A DNA stretch of 64,000 nucleotides from Staphylococcus argenteus (lineage in GTDB: Bacteria; Bacillota; Bacilli; Staphylococcales; Staphylococcaceae), in assembly GCF_000236925.1 (NCBI RefSeq), contig NC_016941.1, positions 1,302,001-1,366,000 of the forward strand, read 5' to 3'. This document shows positions 1 through 8,744 of this stretch, piece after piece. The notes under the pieces were generated by a model. The model ran no database searches, was not told where the DNA came from, and was given only the letters and a program-made list of their open reading frames with translations. Position 1 is the stretch's first letter; the number at the start of each line of letters is the position of its first letter. Made by a program: the position numbers and the translations under genes.

Positions 1-1
1 T

Positions 2-175
2 GGTAGAACATTGGCGTATGTATGGATAAGTAAAAATCGTATGTACAATAAGGAATTAGTGGAAAAGGGGCTTGCTAGAGAGAAGTATTTTTCACCAAAT
101 GGTAAATATAGGAATGTATTTATAGAGGCGCAAAACAAAGCTAAACAACAGAAATTAAATATTTGGAGTAGATAA
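2..175 (+). CDS. nuc2: Thermonuclease family protein, C-terminal fragment (Nuc2-like)
   Basis: The first 57 codons read open from the left edge to a TAA stop, so only the C-terminus of the gene is present. The residues GRTLAYVWISKN, a KGLAREKY segment, an EAQNKAKQQK stretch and the ending LNIWSR match the last third of staphylococcal (SNase-fold) nucleases, where this part forms the C-terminal helices after the OB fold. Family members hydrolyse DNA and RNA with calcium. The gene context (followed by the NERD-like gene and aspartokinase) fits the second, membrane-anchored S. aureus nuclease, Nuc2, rather than the secreted Nuc. The active-site part and any signal anchor lie outside the window, so activity cannot be judged. 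Confidence 0.85.
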   Translation, partial: GRTLAYVWISKNRMYNKELVEKGLAREKYFSPNGKYRNVFIEAQNKAKQQKLNIWSR

Positions 176-306
176 TTAAAGACGTATTGGTAGAAAAAAT
201 CGTCATATCTAAACGTGTTAGAAAGAAGGATTTTAACATATCATCCAATTTTTGATTTAATAATTTTGGTACTGAAAACAAACTATCATAGTTAATTGAA
301 CATAAT

Positions 307-358
307 AAAGGCATAATAATCATTGTACGTACTGAGTGTAATTGATTATTATGCCTTT
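307..358. terminator. Bidirectional terminator between nuc2 and the NERD-like gene
   Basis: A perfect 16-bp inverted repeat (307-322 with 343-358; arm begins AAAGGCATAATAATCA) has a 20-nt loop. The arms end in A and T runs on both strands, so it can serve the nuclease gene on + and the convergent gene ending at 363 on -. Confidence 0.8.
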
Positions 359-362
359 TACT

Positions 363-1217
363 TTATTTAAAAATACTTGTAATTTGGTCCACTTGATCTT
401 TATTGAGAGGGTGTTTTGAAAGCTCGATTGCTTCACTTATAATGCGTCGTAAAGACGATTTAGTGGAAACAGTATCAACGTACTTGTCTCGTTCCTCGGA
501 ACCTTGAATAATATTAACTGTGCCATCACTAAAATAAATGACGCCCGTACTTTGGACTTTAAAGTTAAAGTTTTGCTCTATATGATCTTTTAATGCTTTA
601 GCATTATTCGCTGCTAATTGATACGGATCATAATCATAAAAGTCATAAACAACACGATTTGGTTGAACAGTTTCTGTAAATGTATAAATTGCGCTTCTTG
701 ATGAATTAAACTGATCGTGGTATTGCTGACTTATATAATGACCAACCACTTTTTCTATATTACTATTACTCATTTCTGTATCATGTTCATCTGGTACATC
801 GAAGTGATAAAATGTTTTTTCACCCCAACTTTTAACGTCAACATTTATCAACCCGATATCTGAAACAATGATAAAATCAAAAGAACGTGCAAACTCGAAA
901 AATGGATGTTTTGTCGCTAAATTGCTAGTCACGATAATATCGTAATATTTTAATTTTCCTTCTTCAAGATAACTATCTAAAATCTTACGTAATTCTCTTT
1001 TAGCATTTTTATAGGCATGATGTCCAACATCATTATTAGAACTAAGCATTTGGCTTCTTAGTTCAGCATTTTCAGCACTTAATGCTTTATTCTTTTTAAT
1101 GAGTTGCTTTCTAGCGTAGACCTCGGTATCGATTTTACTGTTACTGTACCTTTGATTTAAAACTAAAATACCGGTTAATGCTACTATGATAATGATAAGT
1201 ACAATATAAAAAGACAT
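363..1217 (-). CDS. Membrane-anchored NERD-like (nuclease-related domain) protein
   Basis: A 284-residue protein. I chose the ATG at 1217 because AAAGG lies about 11 nt upstream; an in-frame TTG at 1259 has no ribosome binding site. Residues about 3-22 form one strong transmembrane helix, followed by a charged, coiled-coil-like linker (about 28-58). The middle contains the pattern FDFIIVSDIGLINVDVKSW. This resembles the NERD core, in which a conserved Asp (here D114) precedes a hydrophobic strand and a (D/E)xK motif (here D127-V-K129), as in the restriction-endonuclease fold. NERD domains are predicted nucleases. The family is a conserved staphylococcal hypothetical with no assigned role that I know. 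It is convergent with nuc2 and divergent from the next gene. The NERD assignment is motif-based inference. Confidence 0.75.
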   Translation of the reverse strand: MSFYIVLIIIIVALTGILVLNQRYSNSKIDTEVYARKQLIKKNKALSAENAELRSQMLSSNNDVGHHAYKNAKRELRKILDSYLEEGKLKYYDIIVTSNLATKHPFFEFARSFDFIIVSDIGLINVDVKSWGEKTFYHFDVPDEHDTEMSNSNIEKVVGHYISQQYHDQFNSSRSAIYTFTETVQPNRVVYDFYDYDPYQLAANNAKALKDHIEQNFNFKVQSTGVIYFSDGTVNIIQGSEERDKYVDTVSTKSSLRRIISEAIELSKHPLNKDQVDQITSIFK

Positions 1218-1259
1218 TTTTTCACCAATCCTTTTTGACTTCTTTAACTTTGTGTACAA

Positions 1260-1468
1260 TAATAATTAATATAGATTAATTGTTATTCAATTTCCCACAT
1301 TTTTATTAGTTGATTTTAGTTCACCATTGTTATAATCAAATTATAAACTGACAGAAATTGATGTTCAATGAATATGACGTGAAAGATTCGTGAATTCAAC
1401 TTTATGACGAATTTATGATATGTCTGAACTTTTATAAATGAATTGTTTTAATTGATATACTTTCGAGA
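1260..1468. other. Intergenic region between divergent genes
   Basis: AT-rich spacer between the NERD-like gene (-) and the gene at 1532 (+). Apart from the + promoter at its right end I see no strong hairpin, repeat or reading frame. Confidence 0.5.
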
Positions 1469-1497
1469 TTGAATTCGTTAATTTTAAAAGGTATAAT
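1469..1497 (+). promoter_or_regulatory. SigA-type promoter for the gene at 1532
   Basis: TTGAAT (1469-1474) and TATAAT (1492-1497) are separated by 17 bp. They lie 35 bp upstream of the start codon and its AGGAGG ribosome binding site (1521-1526). Confidence 0.7.
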
Positions 1498-1531
1498 GAA
1501 ATTTGTGAAAGCGCTTGCTTAGGAGGTGTAT

Positions 1532-2122
1532 TTGAGAGTGAATGAAATAAATGCTAAAGAACAATTAGTAGAAAATTTAATGAAAACATCATCGCAATTA
1601 TTTAAATTTCACGGTGAAGTTGCCATGCAACTTTTCTTGAATGATGAATTAAAATTACCTTCTATTGTTGAAATATGCGTGGAACGTAAGCGTTTGAGTG
1701 ATATTGTGAAAGTTATTCCGCAAACTTATGTTTTACTATACATAGATAAACAAGACCAACCGATAGCTAAAAATGATTTATCACTTTCAAAAATAGCACG
1801 AGTATATGTGCAATTTAACGATACAACAATTATGAGTATTTATGTTTATGATGTAGTGAATGATGAATGGATTTTTAGGTTAGATCCAAATGTACGAATT
1901 CCGAAGAGTAATATTTATTTTCATAGTTTAAATTGGGATGTCGATTACATCAAGCCGGAAATCGTTTTAATGTATGATTTAATGCAACATCATCAGTATC
2001 ATCAATATTCTAATTATAAACGTGTTATTGATGCGTTAAGCTACTATCAATTTTTTATTTTAAAATTTGTAGTAGGTGAGCAACGTATTAAAGATGCAAT
2101 TCAGAGAACTATAAATAATTAA
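1532..2122 (+). CDS. Conserved hypothetical protein, possible nucleotidyltransferase-fold
   Basis: A 196-residue soluble protein. The AGGAGG at 1521-1526 fits a TTG start at 1532 (5-nt gap); the GTG at 1538 is the alternative. The GTG at 1526 overlaps the ribosome binding site and is unlikely. I do not recognise a named family. The layout loosely resembles aminoglycoside-adenylyltransferase-like proteins: an N-terminal helix with HGEVAMQLFLND (compare GGWALDLFLG), then a strand IVEICVERKRL where the DxD-type metal motif would sit, a WIFRLDPNVRIPKS segment, and IKPEIVLMYDLMQHHQY (compare the YLAPEVVLLFKA motif). The acidic catalytic pair is not evident, so it may be inactive or a different fold. 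The gene is monocistronic, with its own promoter and a bidirectional terminator. Confidence 0.75.
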   Translation: MRVNEINAKEQLVENLMKTSSQLFKFHGEVAMQLFLNDELKLPSIVEICVERKRLSDIVKVIPQTYVLLYIDKQDQPIAKNDLSLSKIARVYVQFNDTTIMSIYVYDVVNDEWIFRLDPNVRIPKSNIYFHSLNWDVDYIKPEIVLMYDLMQHHQYHQYSNYKRVIDALSYYQFFILKFVVGEQRIKDAIQRTINN

Positions 2123-2124
2123 AT

Positions 2125-2174
2125 AAAAAGCAATTCATAACGGATATGACAAAACGTGTTATGAATTGCTTTTT
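2125..2174. terminator. Bidirectional terminator
   Basis: A perfect 17-bp stem (2125-2141 with 2158-2174; arm begins AAAAAGCAATTCATAAC) separates the convergent gene at 1532 and the aspartokinase gene. It has A/T runs on both flanks. Confidence 0.9.
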
Positions 2175-2175
2175 A

Positions 2176-3558
2176 TTATTTTTTATCACATAAGTTTTTT
2201 AATTCTATGCCATGATAGCAAAACTCATAAGTAGATAGTACTGCTTTTTCAGCATCATCTACATGAATACCGAACATCATCGAGATTTCAGAAGCACCTT
2301 GGTTAATCATTTTTAAATTGATTTTGGACTTAGCTAAGGCATGTGTTATTTTATTTGCTGTGCCGATAACTTTATTCATACCTTCACCGACAATCATTAA
2401 AATGGCTAAATCATGCTCAATACTTAGTTCATCAACATCACATTTTTTACGAATCTCATTTAAAACTTTTGTTTCTTTATTTTGAATTTGTTTTGAACGC
2501 ATAACAATACTTATAGTATCAATGCCAGAGGGCATGTGATCGAATGAAATATTATTATCTTCTAAGACGCCAAGAATTTTCCTAGTGAAACCTACTTGTC
2601 TGTTCATTAAATACTTTTTGATATTAATTACAGTAAAGTCCTTGTCACAGCTAATGCCGCTGATTACATTTTTAGCGTTGATTTCACGATCATGTAAAAT
2701 GTAAGTACCTTTATCTTGGGGGCGGTTCGTATTTTTAATAACGACAGGAATGCGATCCTTATATAGTGGTTGCAATGCTTCATCATGGAAAACGCTAAAT
2801 CCTGCATATGACAATTCACGCATTTCTCTATAAGTAATTTCTTCAATGAGTTCAGGATCTTTGATAATATTGGGATTAGCTTTAAAGATACCAGACACAT
2901 CGGTGAAATTTTCGTATAAAGTAGCTCTAACGCCACTTGAAATAATTGCTCCAGTTATATCAGATCCACCGCGAGGAAAAGTTACAATATAACCTTCGTG
3001 TGATACACCAAAAAATCCTGGGATAATTAGTTTCTCATCATAATTTCGCAATTTCTTTATTTCTTCATAAGCGCTATCTAAAATTTGTGCTTGTTGTGGA
3101 ACGTCAGTGACATAAATACCCGCTTCTTTTGGAGATACATATTTTGTAGGAATGCCCTGACTATTATTATATAAAGCAATCAGTTGTGCATTAAAATCTT
3201 CCCCACAAGATAGTAATGCATCTAATAATCTTTTTGGTTCATTTTTTAATTGTTCAATATAGTGTTCTAATGTTTGGTCTATCGTTCGTAAAATACTTTC
3301 ATCCATCTGCAATTCTTTTACAATATCATCATATCTCTGAATAATTTCTCTTTTTTTATCATGATAGTCAAGATGATTAATGACCTTTTCATATAATCTG
3401 ATTAATAAATCAGTCGTTTTAACATCATTGTCATGTCTTTTTCCCGGTGCAGAAACGATTACAATTTTTCGCTCAGGGTCAGAATTAACAATATTTAAAA
3501 CCTTTTTTATTTGTGTAGCATTAGAGACGGAGCTACCACCGAATTTAGAAACTTTCAT
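2176..3558 (-). CDS. lysC: Aspartate kinase
   Basis: A 460-residue aspartokinase that phosphorylates L-aspartate with ATP, the first step to lysine, threonine and methionine. The N-terminus MKVSKFGGSSVS is the kinase signature. PRGGSDITGAI is the substrate/ATP loop. The C-terminal part (about 300-460) holds two ACT-type regulatory regions (ISFDHMPSGIDTIS and MIVGEGMN...IGTANKIT). I chose ATG 3558, 12 nt from AGAAAGG; an in-frame TTG at 3570 abuts that site and is less likely. The gene runs divergently from hom-thrC-thrB, which suggests it feeds mainly the threonine branch. A CodY-like box sits just upstream. The symbol is by family; staphylococci carry a second aspartokinase in the dap operon, so the paralogue name may differ. 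Confidence 0.93.
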   Translation of the reverse strand: MKVSKFGGSSVSNATQIKKVLNIVNSDPERKIVIVSAPGKRHDNDVKTTDLLIRLYEKVINHLDYHDKKREIIQRYDDIVKELQMDESILRTIDQTLEHYIEQLKNEPKRLLDALLSCGEDFNAQLIALYNNSQGIPTKYVSPKEAGIYVTDVPQQAQILDSAYEEIKKLRNYDEKLIIPGFFGVSHEGYIVTFPRGGSDITGAIISSGVRATLYENFTDVSGIFKANPNIIKDPELIEEITYREMRELSYAGFSVFHDEALQPLYKDRIPVVIKNTNRPQDKGTYILHDREINAKNVISGISCDKDFTVINIKKYLMNRQVGFTRKILGVLEDNNISFDHMPSGIDTISIVMRSKQIQNKETKVLNEIRKKCDVDELSIEHDLAILMIVGEGMNKVIGTANKITHALAKSKINLKMINQGASEISMMFGIHVDDAEKAVLSTYEFCYHGIELKNLCDKK

Positions 3559-3578
3559 AGTGCATGCCAACCTTTCTA

Positions 3579-3593
3579 AAAAATCAGAAAATT
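3579..3593 (-). promoter_or_regulatory. CodY-like operator upstream of aspartokinase
   Basis: On the minus strand the sequence AATTTTCTGATTTTT matches 12 of 15 positions of the CodY consensus AATTTTCWGAAAATT. It lies about 20 bp upstream of the aspartokinase start. CodY represses branched-chain and aspartate-family amino-acid genes when isoleucine and GTP are high. Binding itself is inferred. Confidence 0.6.
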
Positions 3594-3651
3594 GTATTCA
3601 GTTTTGTAAGTAAGAATGATATTATGTATTTATATTTTGAATATTACGAAC

Positions 3652-3680
3652 TTTACAAAAATAAAGAATAATTCTATACT
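3652..3680 (+). promoter_or_regulatory. SigA-type promoter of the hom-thrC-thrB operon
   Basis: TTTACA (3652-3657) and TATACT (3675-3680) have an exact 17-bp spacer, followed about 70 bp later by the hom start. No T-box or riboswitch fold is visible in this short leader. Confidence 0.7.
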
Positions 3681-3748
3681 ATACTATCATCTAGTGTTTT
3701 TCAATAATACATTTGTTTTTCTCAAAAGCACAAACGGAGGTACATAAC

Positions 3749-5029
3749 ATGAAAAAATTAAATATAGCATTATTAGGATTAGGTACTGTTGGGTCTGGTG
3801 TAGTAAAAATCATCGAAGAGAACAGGCAGCAAATTCAAGACACATTAAATAAAGATATTGTAATTAAACATATTCTTGTTCGTGATAAATCAAAAAAACG
3901 ACCATTAAATATAAGCCAATATCATTTAACAGAAGATGTTAATGAAATTTTAAATGATGATTCATTAGATATTATTGTAGAAGTAATGGGTGGTATTGAG
4001 CCAACTGTTGACTGGTTACGAACAGCACTGAAAAATAAAAAACATGTCATCACTGCAAATAAAGATTTACTAGCAGTTCACCTAAAACTTTTGGAAGATT
4101 TGGCAGAAGAAAATGGTGTGGCTTTAAAGTTTGAAGCAAGTGTTGCAGGTGGGATTCCAATCGTAAATGCCATAAATAATGGTTTGAATGCGAATAATAT
4201 TTCTAAATTTATGGGAATTTTAAATGGTACCTCTAATTTTATTCTATCTAAGATGACTAAGGAACAAACGACATTTGAAGAAGCACTCGATGAGGCGAAA
4301 AGACTTGGTTTTGCAGAAGCAGATCCTACTGATGATGTAGAAGGGGTAGATGCAGCACGTAAAGTTGTTATCACATCATATTTATCATTTAACCAAGTCA
4401 TTAAATTAAACGACGTTAAACGAAGAGGGATTAGTGGCGTAACTTTAACAGATATTAATGTTGCTAATCAATTGGGGTATAAAATTAAATTAATCGGTAA
4501 GGGAATATATGAAAATGGCAAAGTTAATGCTTCAGTGGAGCCGACGTTAATTGACAAGAAACACCAATTAGCAGCAGTAGAAGATGAGTATAATGCGATT
4601 TATGTCATTGGTGATGCTGTAGGTGATACGATGTTTTATGGAAAAGGGGCAGGTAGTTTAGCAACAGGTAGTGCAGTTGTAAGTGATTTATTAAATGTAG
4701 CACTATTCTTTGAATCAGATTTACATACATTGCCGCCTCATTTTGAATTAAAGACAGATAAGACACGTGAGATGATGGATTCTGATGCAGAAATTAACAT
4801 TAAAGAAAAATCTAATTTTTATGTCGTTATTAAAAATGTTAATGATTCAATAGAAAAGTTTGAAAATGAATTAAAGTCGATATTACCGTTCCATAAATCA
4901 TTAAGCGTAGCAAATTATGAGGATGATTCATATGTAGCTGTCATAATTGGATTGGAATCATCACCAGAAGAATTAATCACTAAGCATGGATATTTAGTTG
5001 AAAAAGTATATCCGGTAGAAGGAGTTTAA
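3749..5029 (+). CDS. hom: Homoserine dehydrogenase
   Basis: A 426-residue NAD(P)H-dependent enzyme that reduces aspartate semialdehyde to homoserine. The ATG at 3749 follows GGAGG by 8-10 nt; an in-frame upstream TTG lacks such spacing. The N-terminus [19 protein letters not shown] is the Rossmann GxGxxG motif. The catalytic domain shows [14 protein letters not shown] and [11 protein letters not shown], and the C-terminal about 75 residues (from NFYVVIKN) form an ACT-type regulatory domain. It is the first gene of the threonine operon; thrC starts 5 nt after its stop, which suggests translational coupling. The full length is typical of Bacillales Hom. Confidence 0.96.
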   Translation: MKKLNIALLGLGTVGSGVVKIIEENRQQIQDTLNKDIVIKHILVRDKSKKRPLNISQYHLTEDVNEILNDDSLDIIVEVMGGIEPTVDWLRTALKNKKHVITANKDLLAVHLKLLEDLAEENGVALKFEASVAGGIPIVNAINNGLNANNISKFMGILNGTSNFILSKMTKEQTTFEEALDEAKRLGFAEADPTDDVEGVDAARKVVITSYLSFNQVIKLNDVKRRGISGVTLTDINVANQLGYKIKLIGKGIYENGKVNASVEPTLIDKKHQLAAVEDEYNAIYVIGDAVGDTMFYGKGAGSLATGSAVVSDLLNVALFFESDLHTLPPHFELKTDKTREMMDSDAEINIKEKSNFYVVIKNVNDSIEKFENELKSILPFHKSLSVANYEDDSYVAVIIGLESSPEELITKHGYLVEKVYPVEGV

Positions 5030-5034
5030 TTAAA

Positions 5035-6096
5035 ATGAGAAGATGGCAAGGATTAGTAGAAGAATTTAAGGCACATTTGCCAGTAGACGAAAATACACCT
5101 AAATTAACTTTAAATGAAGGGAATACACCACTTATTCATTGTGAAAATATGTCAGCAATGTTAGGTATTGATTTATATGTTAAATATGAAGGTGCCAATC
5201 CAACTGGGTCATTTAAAGATCGTGGTATGGTAATGGCTGTCACTAAAGCTAAAGAGCAAGGAAAGAAAATTGTTATTTGTGCTTCAACAGGAAATACGTC
5301 GGCATCCGCCGCTGCATATGCAGCAAGAGCTGGATTAAAGGCAATAGTTGTTATTCCAGAAGGAAAAATTGCATTAGGAAAGTTATCTCAAGCGGTAATG
5401 TATGGTGCAGAGATAGTTTCAATTGAGGGGAATTTTGACGAAGCATTAGAGATTGTGAAAGAAATTGCTAAAAGCGGAGAAATTGAGTTAGTGAACTCTG
5501 TTAATCCATACAGAATTGAAGGCCAAAAAACTGGTTCTTTTGAAATTGTACAACAACTAGACGGTGAAGCTCCTGACATTTTAGCAATTCCTGTAGGTAA
5601 CGCAGGTAATATTACGGCATATTGGAAAGGTTTTAAAGAATATCATGAATCTAAGGGTTCTCAATTACCTAAGATGTTTGGCTTCCAAGCTGAAGGTGCA
5701 TCACCAATTGTTCAAAATAAAGTCATTAAAAACCCGGAGACAATTGCAACTGCTATTCGAATCGGTAATCCTGCAAGCTGGGATAAAGCGACAAATGCGC
5801 TGAGTGAATCAAACGGTTTAATTGATAGTGTTACAGATAAAGAAATCTTAGAAGCTTATCAATTAATGACAACTAAGGAAGGTGTCTTTAGCGAACCAGC
5901 TAGTAATGCTTCTATTGCAGGTTTAATTAAATTGCATAGACAAGGTAAGTTACCTCAAGGTAAAAAAGTTGTTGCAATACTAACAGGCAATGGATTAAAA
6001 GACCCTGATACTGCTATTTCACTATTAGATAATCCAATTAAGCCATTACCTAATGATAAGAATAGTATTATTGAATATATAAAAGGAGCTTTATAA
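5035..6096 (+). CDS. thrC: Threonine synthase
   Basis: A 353-residue PLP enzyme that converts O-phosphohomoserine to L-threonine. The lysine expected to bind PLP is K61 in [11 protein letters not shown]. The glycine-rich phosphate loop [13 protein letters not shown] and the serine/threonine pocket [11 protein letters not shown] are present. The start ATG at 5035 uses the AAGGAG that overlaps the end of hom. It is the second gene of the hom-thrC-thrB operon, with thrB starting 1 nt after its stop region. The compact size fits the short bacterial class lacking the N-terminal extension of the E. coli type. Confidence 0.96.
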   Translation: MRRWQGLVEEFKAHLPVDENTPKLTLNEGNTPLIHCENMSAMLGIDLYVKYEGANPTGSFKDRGMVMAVTKAKEQGKKIVICASTGNTSASAAAYAARAGLKAIVVIPEGKIALGKLSQAVMYGAEIVSIEGNFDEALEIVKEIAKSGEIELVNSVNPYRIEGQKTGSFEIVQQLDGEAPDILAIPVGNAGNITAYWKGFKEYHESKGSQLPKMFGFQAEGASPIVQNKVIKNPETIATAIRIGNPASWDKATNALSESNGLIDSVTDKEILEAYQLMTTKEGVFSEPASNASIAGLIKLHRQGKLPQGKKVVAILTGNGLKDPDTAISLLDNPIKPLPNDKNSIIEYIKGAL

Positions 6097-6097
6097 C

Positions 6098-7012
6098 ATG
6101 ACTAATGTTTTGGAGTTAACAATTCCAGCTTCAACAGCCAACCTAGGAGTTGGCTTTGATTCTATAGGTATGGCTTTAGATAAATTTTTGTATCTGTCTG
6201 TAATGGAAACGCCTGGTACAAAATGGGAATATATTTTTCGTGATGATGCATCAAAGCAATTGCCTACTGATGAAACAAACTTTATTTATCAAGTTGCACA
6301 ACGAGTAGCTTCTAAATATGATGTAAATTTGCCTAATTTATGTATCGAGATGCGTAGTGATATTCCTTTAGCAAGAGGATTAGGTTCATCCGCTTCTGCT
6401 TTAGTGGGCGCAATCTATATTGCAAATTACTTTGGAGATATTCAATTATCGAGACATGAAGTGTTGCAATTAGCAACGGAAATTGAAGGTCATCCTGACA
6501 ATGTTGCACCAACAATTTATGGCGGACTCATTGCAGGATATTATAATGATGTGTCGAAAGAAACATCGGTTGCACATATTGATAAACCAGACGTAGATCT
6601 TATTGTAACAATACCAACTTACGAACTTAAAACTGAAGCATCAAGACGTGCATTACCTCAGAAATTAACACATAGTGAAGCAGTTAAATGTAGTGCGATT
6701 AGTAATACGATGATATGTGCTTTGGCTCAGCATAATTATGAATTAGCTGGTAAACTTATGCAGCAAGATGGCTTCCACGAACCATATCGTCAACATTTAA
6801 TTGCTGAATTTGAAGATGTTAAGGCGATTGCGAATGAACACAATGCATATGCAACAGTTATTAGTGGTGCGGGGCCATCAATTTTAATCTTTAGTCGAAA
6901 AGAAAATAGCGGGAAATTAGTTCGATCATTAAATAGTAAGGTAGTATCATGTCATTCTGAATTGGTCGATATTAATATAAGTGGTGTTATAGAACGAATT
7001 GTATACCAATAG
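6098..7012 (+). CDS. thrB: Homoserine kinase
   Basis: A 304-residue GHMP-family kinase that phosphorylates homoserine to O-phosphohomoserine, the substrate of the upstream ThrC. The GHMP ATP loop is clear as [12 protein letters not shown] (residues 90-101), with the N-terminal [15 protein letters not shown] motif and the C-terminal [12 protein letters not shown] motif. An AAAGGAG ribosome binding site lies in the end of thrC, so the three genes are tightly coupled. No clear terminator follows before the HAD gene 57 bp away, so read-through is possible. Confidence 0.96.
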   Translation: MTNVLELTIPASTANLGVGFDSIGMALDKFLYLSVMETPGTKWEYIFRDDASKQLPTDETNFIYQVAQRVASKYDVNLPNLCIEMRSDIPLARGLGSSASALVGAIYIANYFGDIQLSRHEVLQLATEIEGHPDNVAPTIYGGLIAGYYNDVSKETSVAHIDKPDVDLIVTIPTYELKTEASRRALPQKLTHSEAVKCSAISNTMICALAQHNYELAGKLMQQDGFHEPYRQHLIAEFEDVKAIANEHNAYATVISGAGPSILIFSRKENSGKLVRSLNSKVVSCHSELVDINISGVIERIVYQ

Positions 7013-7069
7013 AGGCTTTATATTGTAAAATAGTATTAAATGTAGAATAGAGAGGAGATTTAATACGAT

Positions 7070-7873
7070 ATGACGAATTATAAAGCAGTCGTTTTAGATA
7101 TGGATGACACGTTGCTAAATTCAGATAATGTTGTTTCAGAAGAAACTGCAAAATATTTAACAGCGATACAAGATGAAGGGATTTATGTTGTATTAGCATC
7201 TGGAAGACCAACAGAAGGTATGATTCCAACAGCTAGAGAATTGAAATTGCCAGAACACCATAGCTACATTATTAGTTATAATGGTAGTAAGACGATTAAT
7301 ATGGCAAATGAAGTAGTGGAAGTTAGTAAATCTATTAGTAAGCAAGATTTTGATGAAATTGTTGATTATTGTAGAGATAGAGACTTCTTTGTACTTACAT
7401 ATCATGAAGGACAAATTATTTACGATAGTGAACATGAGTATATGAACATCGAAGCGGAATTAACAGGATTACCTATGAAACGTGTAGATGATATCAAAGC
7501 GTATATTCAAGATGATGTTCCTAAGGTGATGGGTGTAGACTATGTTGCGAATATTACAGAAGCTAGAATTGATTTAAACGGTGTATTCAATGATAATGTA
7601 GATGCTACTACTAGTAAGCCATTTTTCTTAGAATTTATGGCTAAAGATGTTTCAAAAGGTAATGCGATTAAAGCGCTATGTCATAAATTAGGATTTACTG
7701 TTGATCAAGTTGTTGCTTTTGGTGACAGCATGAATGATAAATCAATGTTTGAAGTAGCAGGATTAGCTATTGCAATGGGAAATGCTTCAGACGAATTAAA
7801 GGAATACGCAGACGAAGTTACGTTAGATCATAATAATAACGGTATTCCACATGCTCTAAAAAATTTATTCTAA
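7070..7873 (+). CDS. Cof-type HAD-IIB family phosphatase
   Basis: A 267-residue haloacid-dehalogenase-fold hydrolase. Motif I is VLDMDDTLLNS near residue 10, motif II is the ASGRP region, and motif IV is VAFGDSMNDKSMF, all typical of Cof/YkrA-like sugar-phosphate or nucleotide-cofactor phosphatases. The large cap domain between motifs II and IV is of the C2 (IIB) type. The ATG follows GAGGAG. The substrate cannot be predicted from sequence. It sits 57 bp after thrB, possibly at the end of the same transcript, and ends at a strong terminator. A second IIB phosphatase lies at 60511. Confidence 0.9.
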   Translation: MTNYKAVVLDMDDTLLNSDNVVSEETAKYLTAIQDEGIYVVLASGRPTEGMIPTARELKLPEHHSYIISYNGSKTINMANEVVEVSKSISKQDFDEIVDYCRDRDFFVLTYHEGQIIYDSEHEYMNIEAELTGLPMKRVDDIKAYIQDDVPKVMGVDYVANITEARIDLNGVFNDNVDATTSKPFFLEFMAKDVSKGNAIKALCHKLGFTVDQVVAFGDSMNDKSMFEVAGLAIAMGNASDELKEYADEVTLDHNNNGIPHALKNLF

Positions 7874-7883
7874 GATTTAAAAT

Positions 7884-7932
7884 AAGCCTAAACACATGAT
7901 ATTTCATTGGAAAATCTAGTGTTTAGGCTTTT
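7884..7932 (+). terminator. Rho-independent terminator after the HAD phosphatase
   Basis: A 12-bp stem, AAGCCTAAACAC (7884-7895) pairing with GTGTTTAGGCTT (7919-7930), is followed by a short T run. Confidence 0.85.
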
Positions 7933-8147
7933 GAATTTATGTTTTTATATTATTGTGTTGATGATTTTTATTGTTTAAATATATGAAATAAATGCTGAAA
8001 TGCGTTAGATGTAATGCAAAACTTTTAAAAATCATAATGATCTAATTGTTTAAGTGTAAAAGCACCTTCTTAATGAAACGTATTGTATAACTAAAAAAGT
8101 AGCGACAATCTAACTTGTTTGTTAGATGCACTGCAAGCGTACGGTAA

Positions 8148-8462
8148 TTATTTAGCTGTTTGAGTCCAATCGTGTTTTCCTCTGAATCGTTTTACATGTG
8201 CATATATTTGGTCAGCAGTATAGTCTAAGTTTGTATATACTGTAATACTAAAAGCTGATTGGTTTTCTGCAAAAGACTCTTCTAAAAACAATTCCTTTAA
8301 ATGAGTAAATAAATCATTCATTTGTTTATGATCTAAACCTGGATACTCCCTTAAAGTTCTTTTTAATAATTGGCCATTCTTTTCTTCTAATGCTTGAACC
8401 ACAATAACAAATCTTTCATCTTGCTTTAATATATCATCAAATAAATTTGTTTGTCCAATCAT
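8148..8462 (-). CDS. Conserved hypothetical protein (104 aa)
   Basis: The ATG at 8462 has AGGGGTG about 8 nt upstream; a longer in-frame start at 8513 has no such site. The 104-residue product (MIGQTNLFDDILKQDERF...) is soluble, mixed alpha/beta, without a signal peptide or cysteines. Its C-terminus is basic and aromatic (VKRFRGKHDWTQTAK). I do not recognise the family. It is transcribed alone, between the HAD phosphatase and the amino-acid permease. The size and independent ribosome binding site support a real gene; function unknown. Confidence 0.7.
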   Translation of the reverse strand: MIGQTNLFDDILKQDERFVIVVQALEEKNGQLLKRTLREYPGLDHKQMNDLFTHLKELFLEESFAENQSAFSITVYTNLDYTADQIYAHVKRFRGKHDWTQTAK

Positions 8463-8671
8463 TGAATTCACCCCTGAAAAGTTATTCTTATCTATATTAT
8501 ACACAATCTGCAAAATATCTAAAATAAAGAATGTAAATATTGTGCGAATAAAAATGAACAGAATACTAGTTAATATACTAAATACTTAAAATGGACCGCA
8601 TCACCGTAATGATATGAAGTTTTAAGTGATGAACTGTTGCGCTTAATTTGACAAATCAACATATAAAATAA

Positions 8672-8710
8672 CACGACAAATGCTATCAAATGTTTGAAGC
8701 ATCTGTCGTG
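8672..8710 (-). terminator. Terminator after the amino-acid permease
   Basis: CACGACAAATGC (8672-8683) pairs with GCATCTGTCGTG (8699-8710) with one mismatch. Read on the minus strand the hairpin is followed by a T-rich stretch, 35 bp beyond the permease stop. Confidence 0.75.
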
Positions 8711-8744
8711 AATGAAAGGGGGTTTTATATTTATATTGTTTTAA

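Noticed and set aside
141..323. 60-codon minus-strand frame overlapping the end of nuc2
   Set aside because: It spans the nuclease C-terminus and part of a terminator, with no ribosome binding site or family resemblance.
8100..8147. Small inverted repeat ATCTAAC/GTTAGAT as terminator of the 104-aa gene
   Set aside because: The stem is only 7 bp and is not followed at once by a T run on the minus strand.
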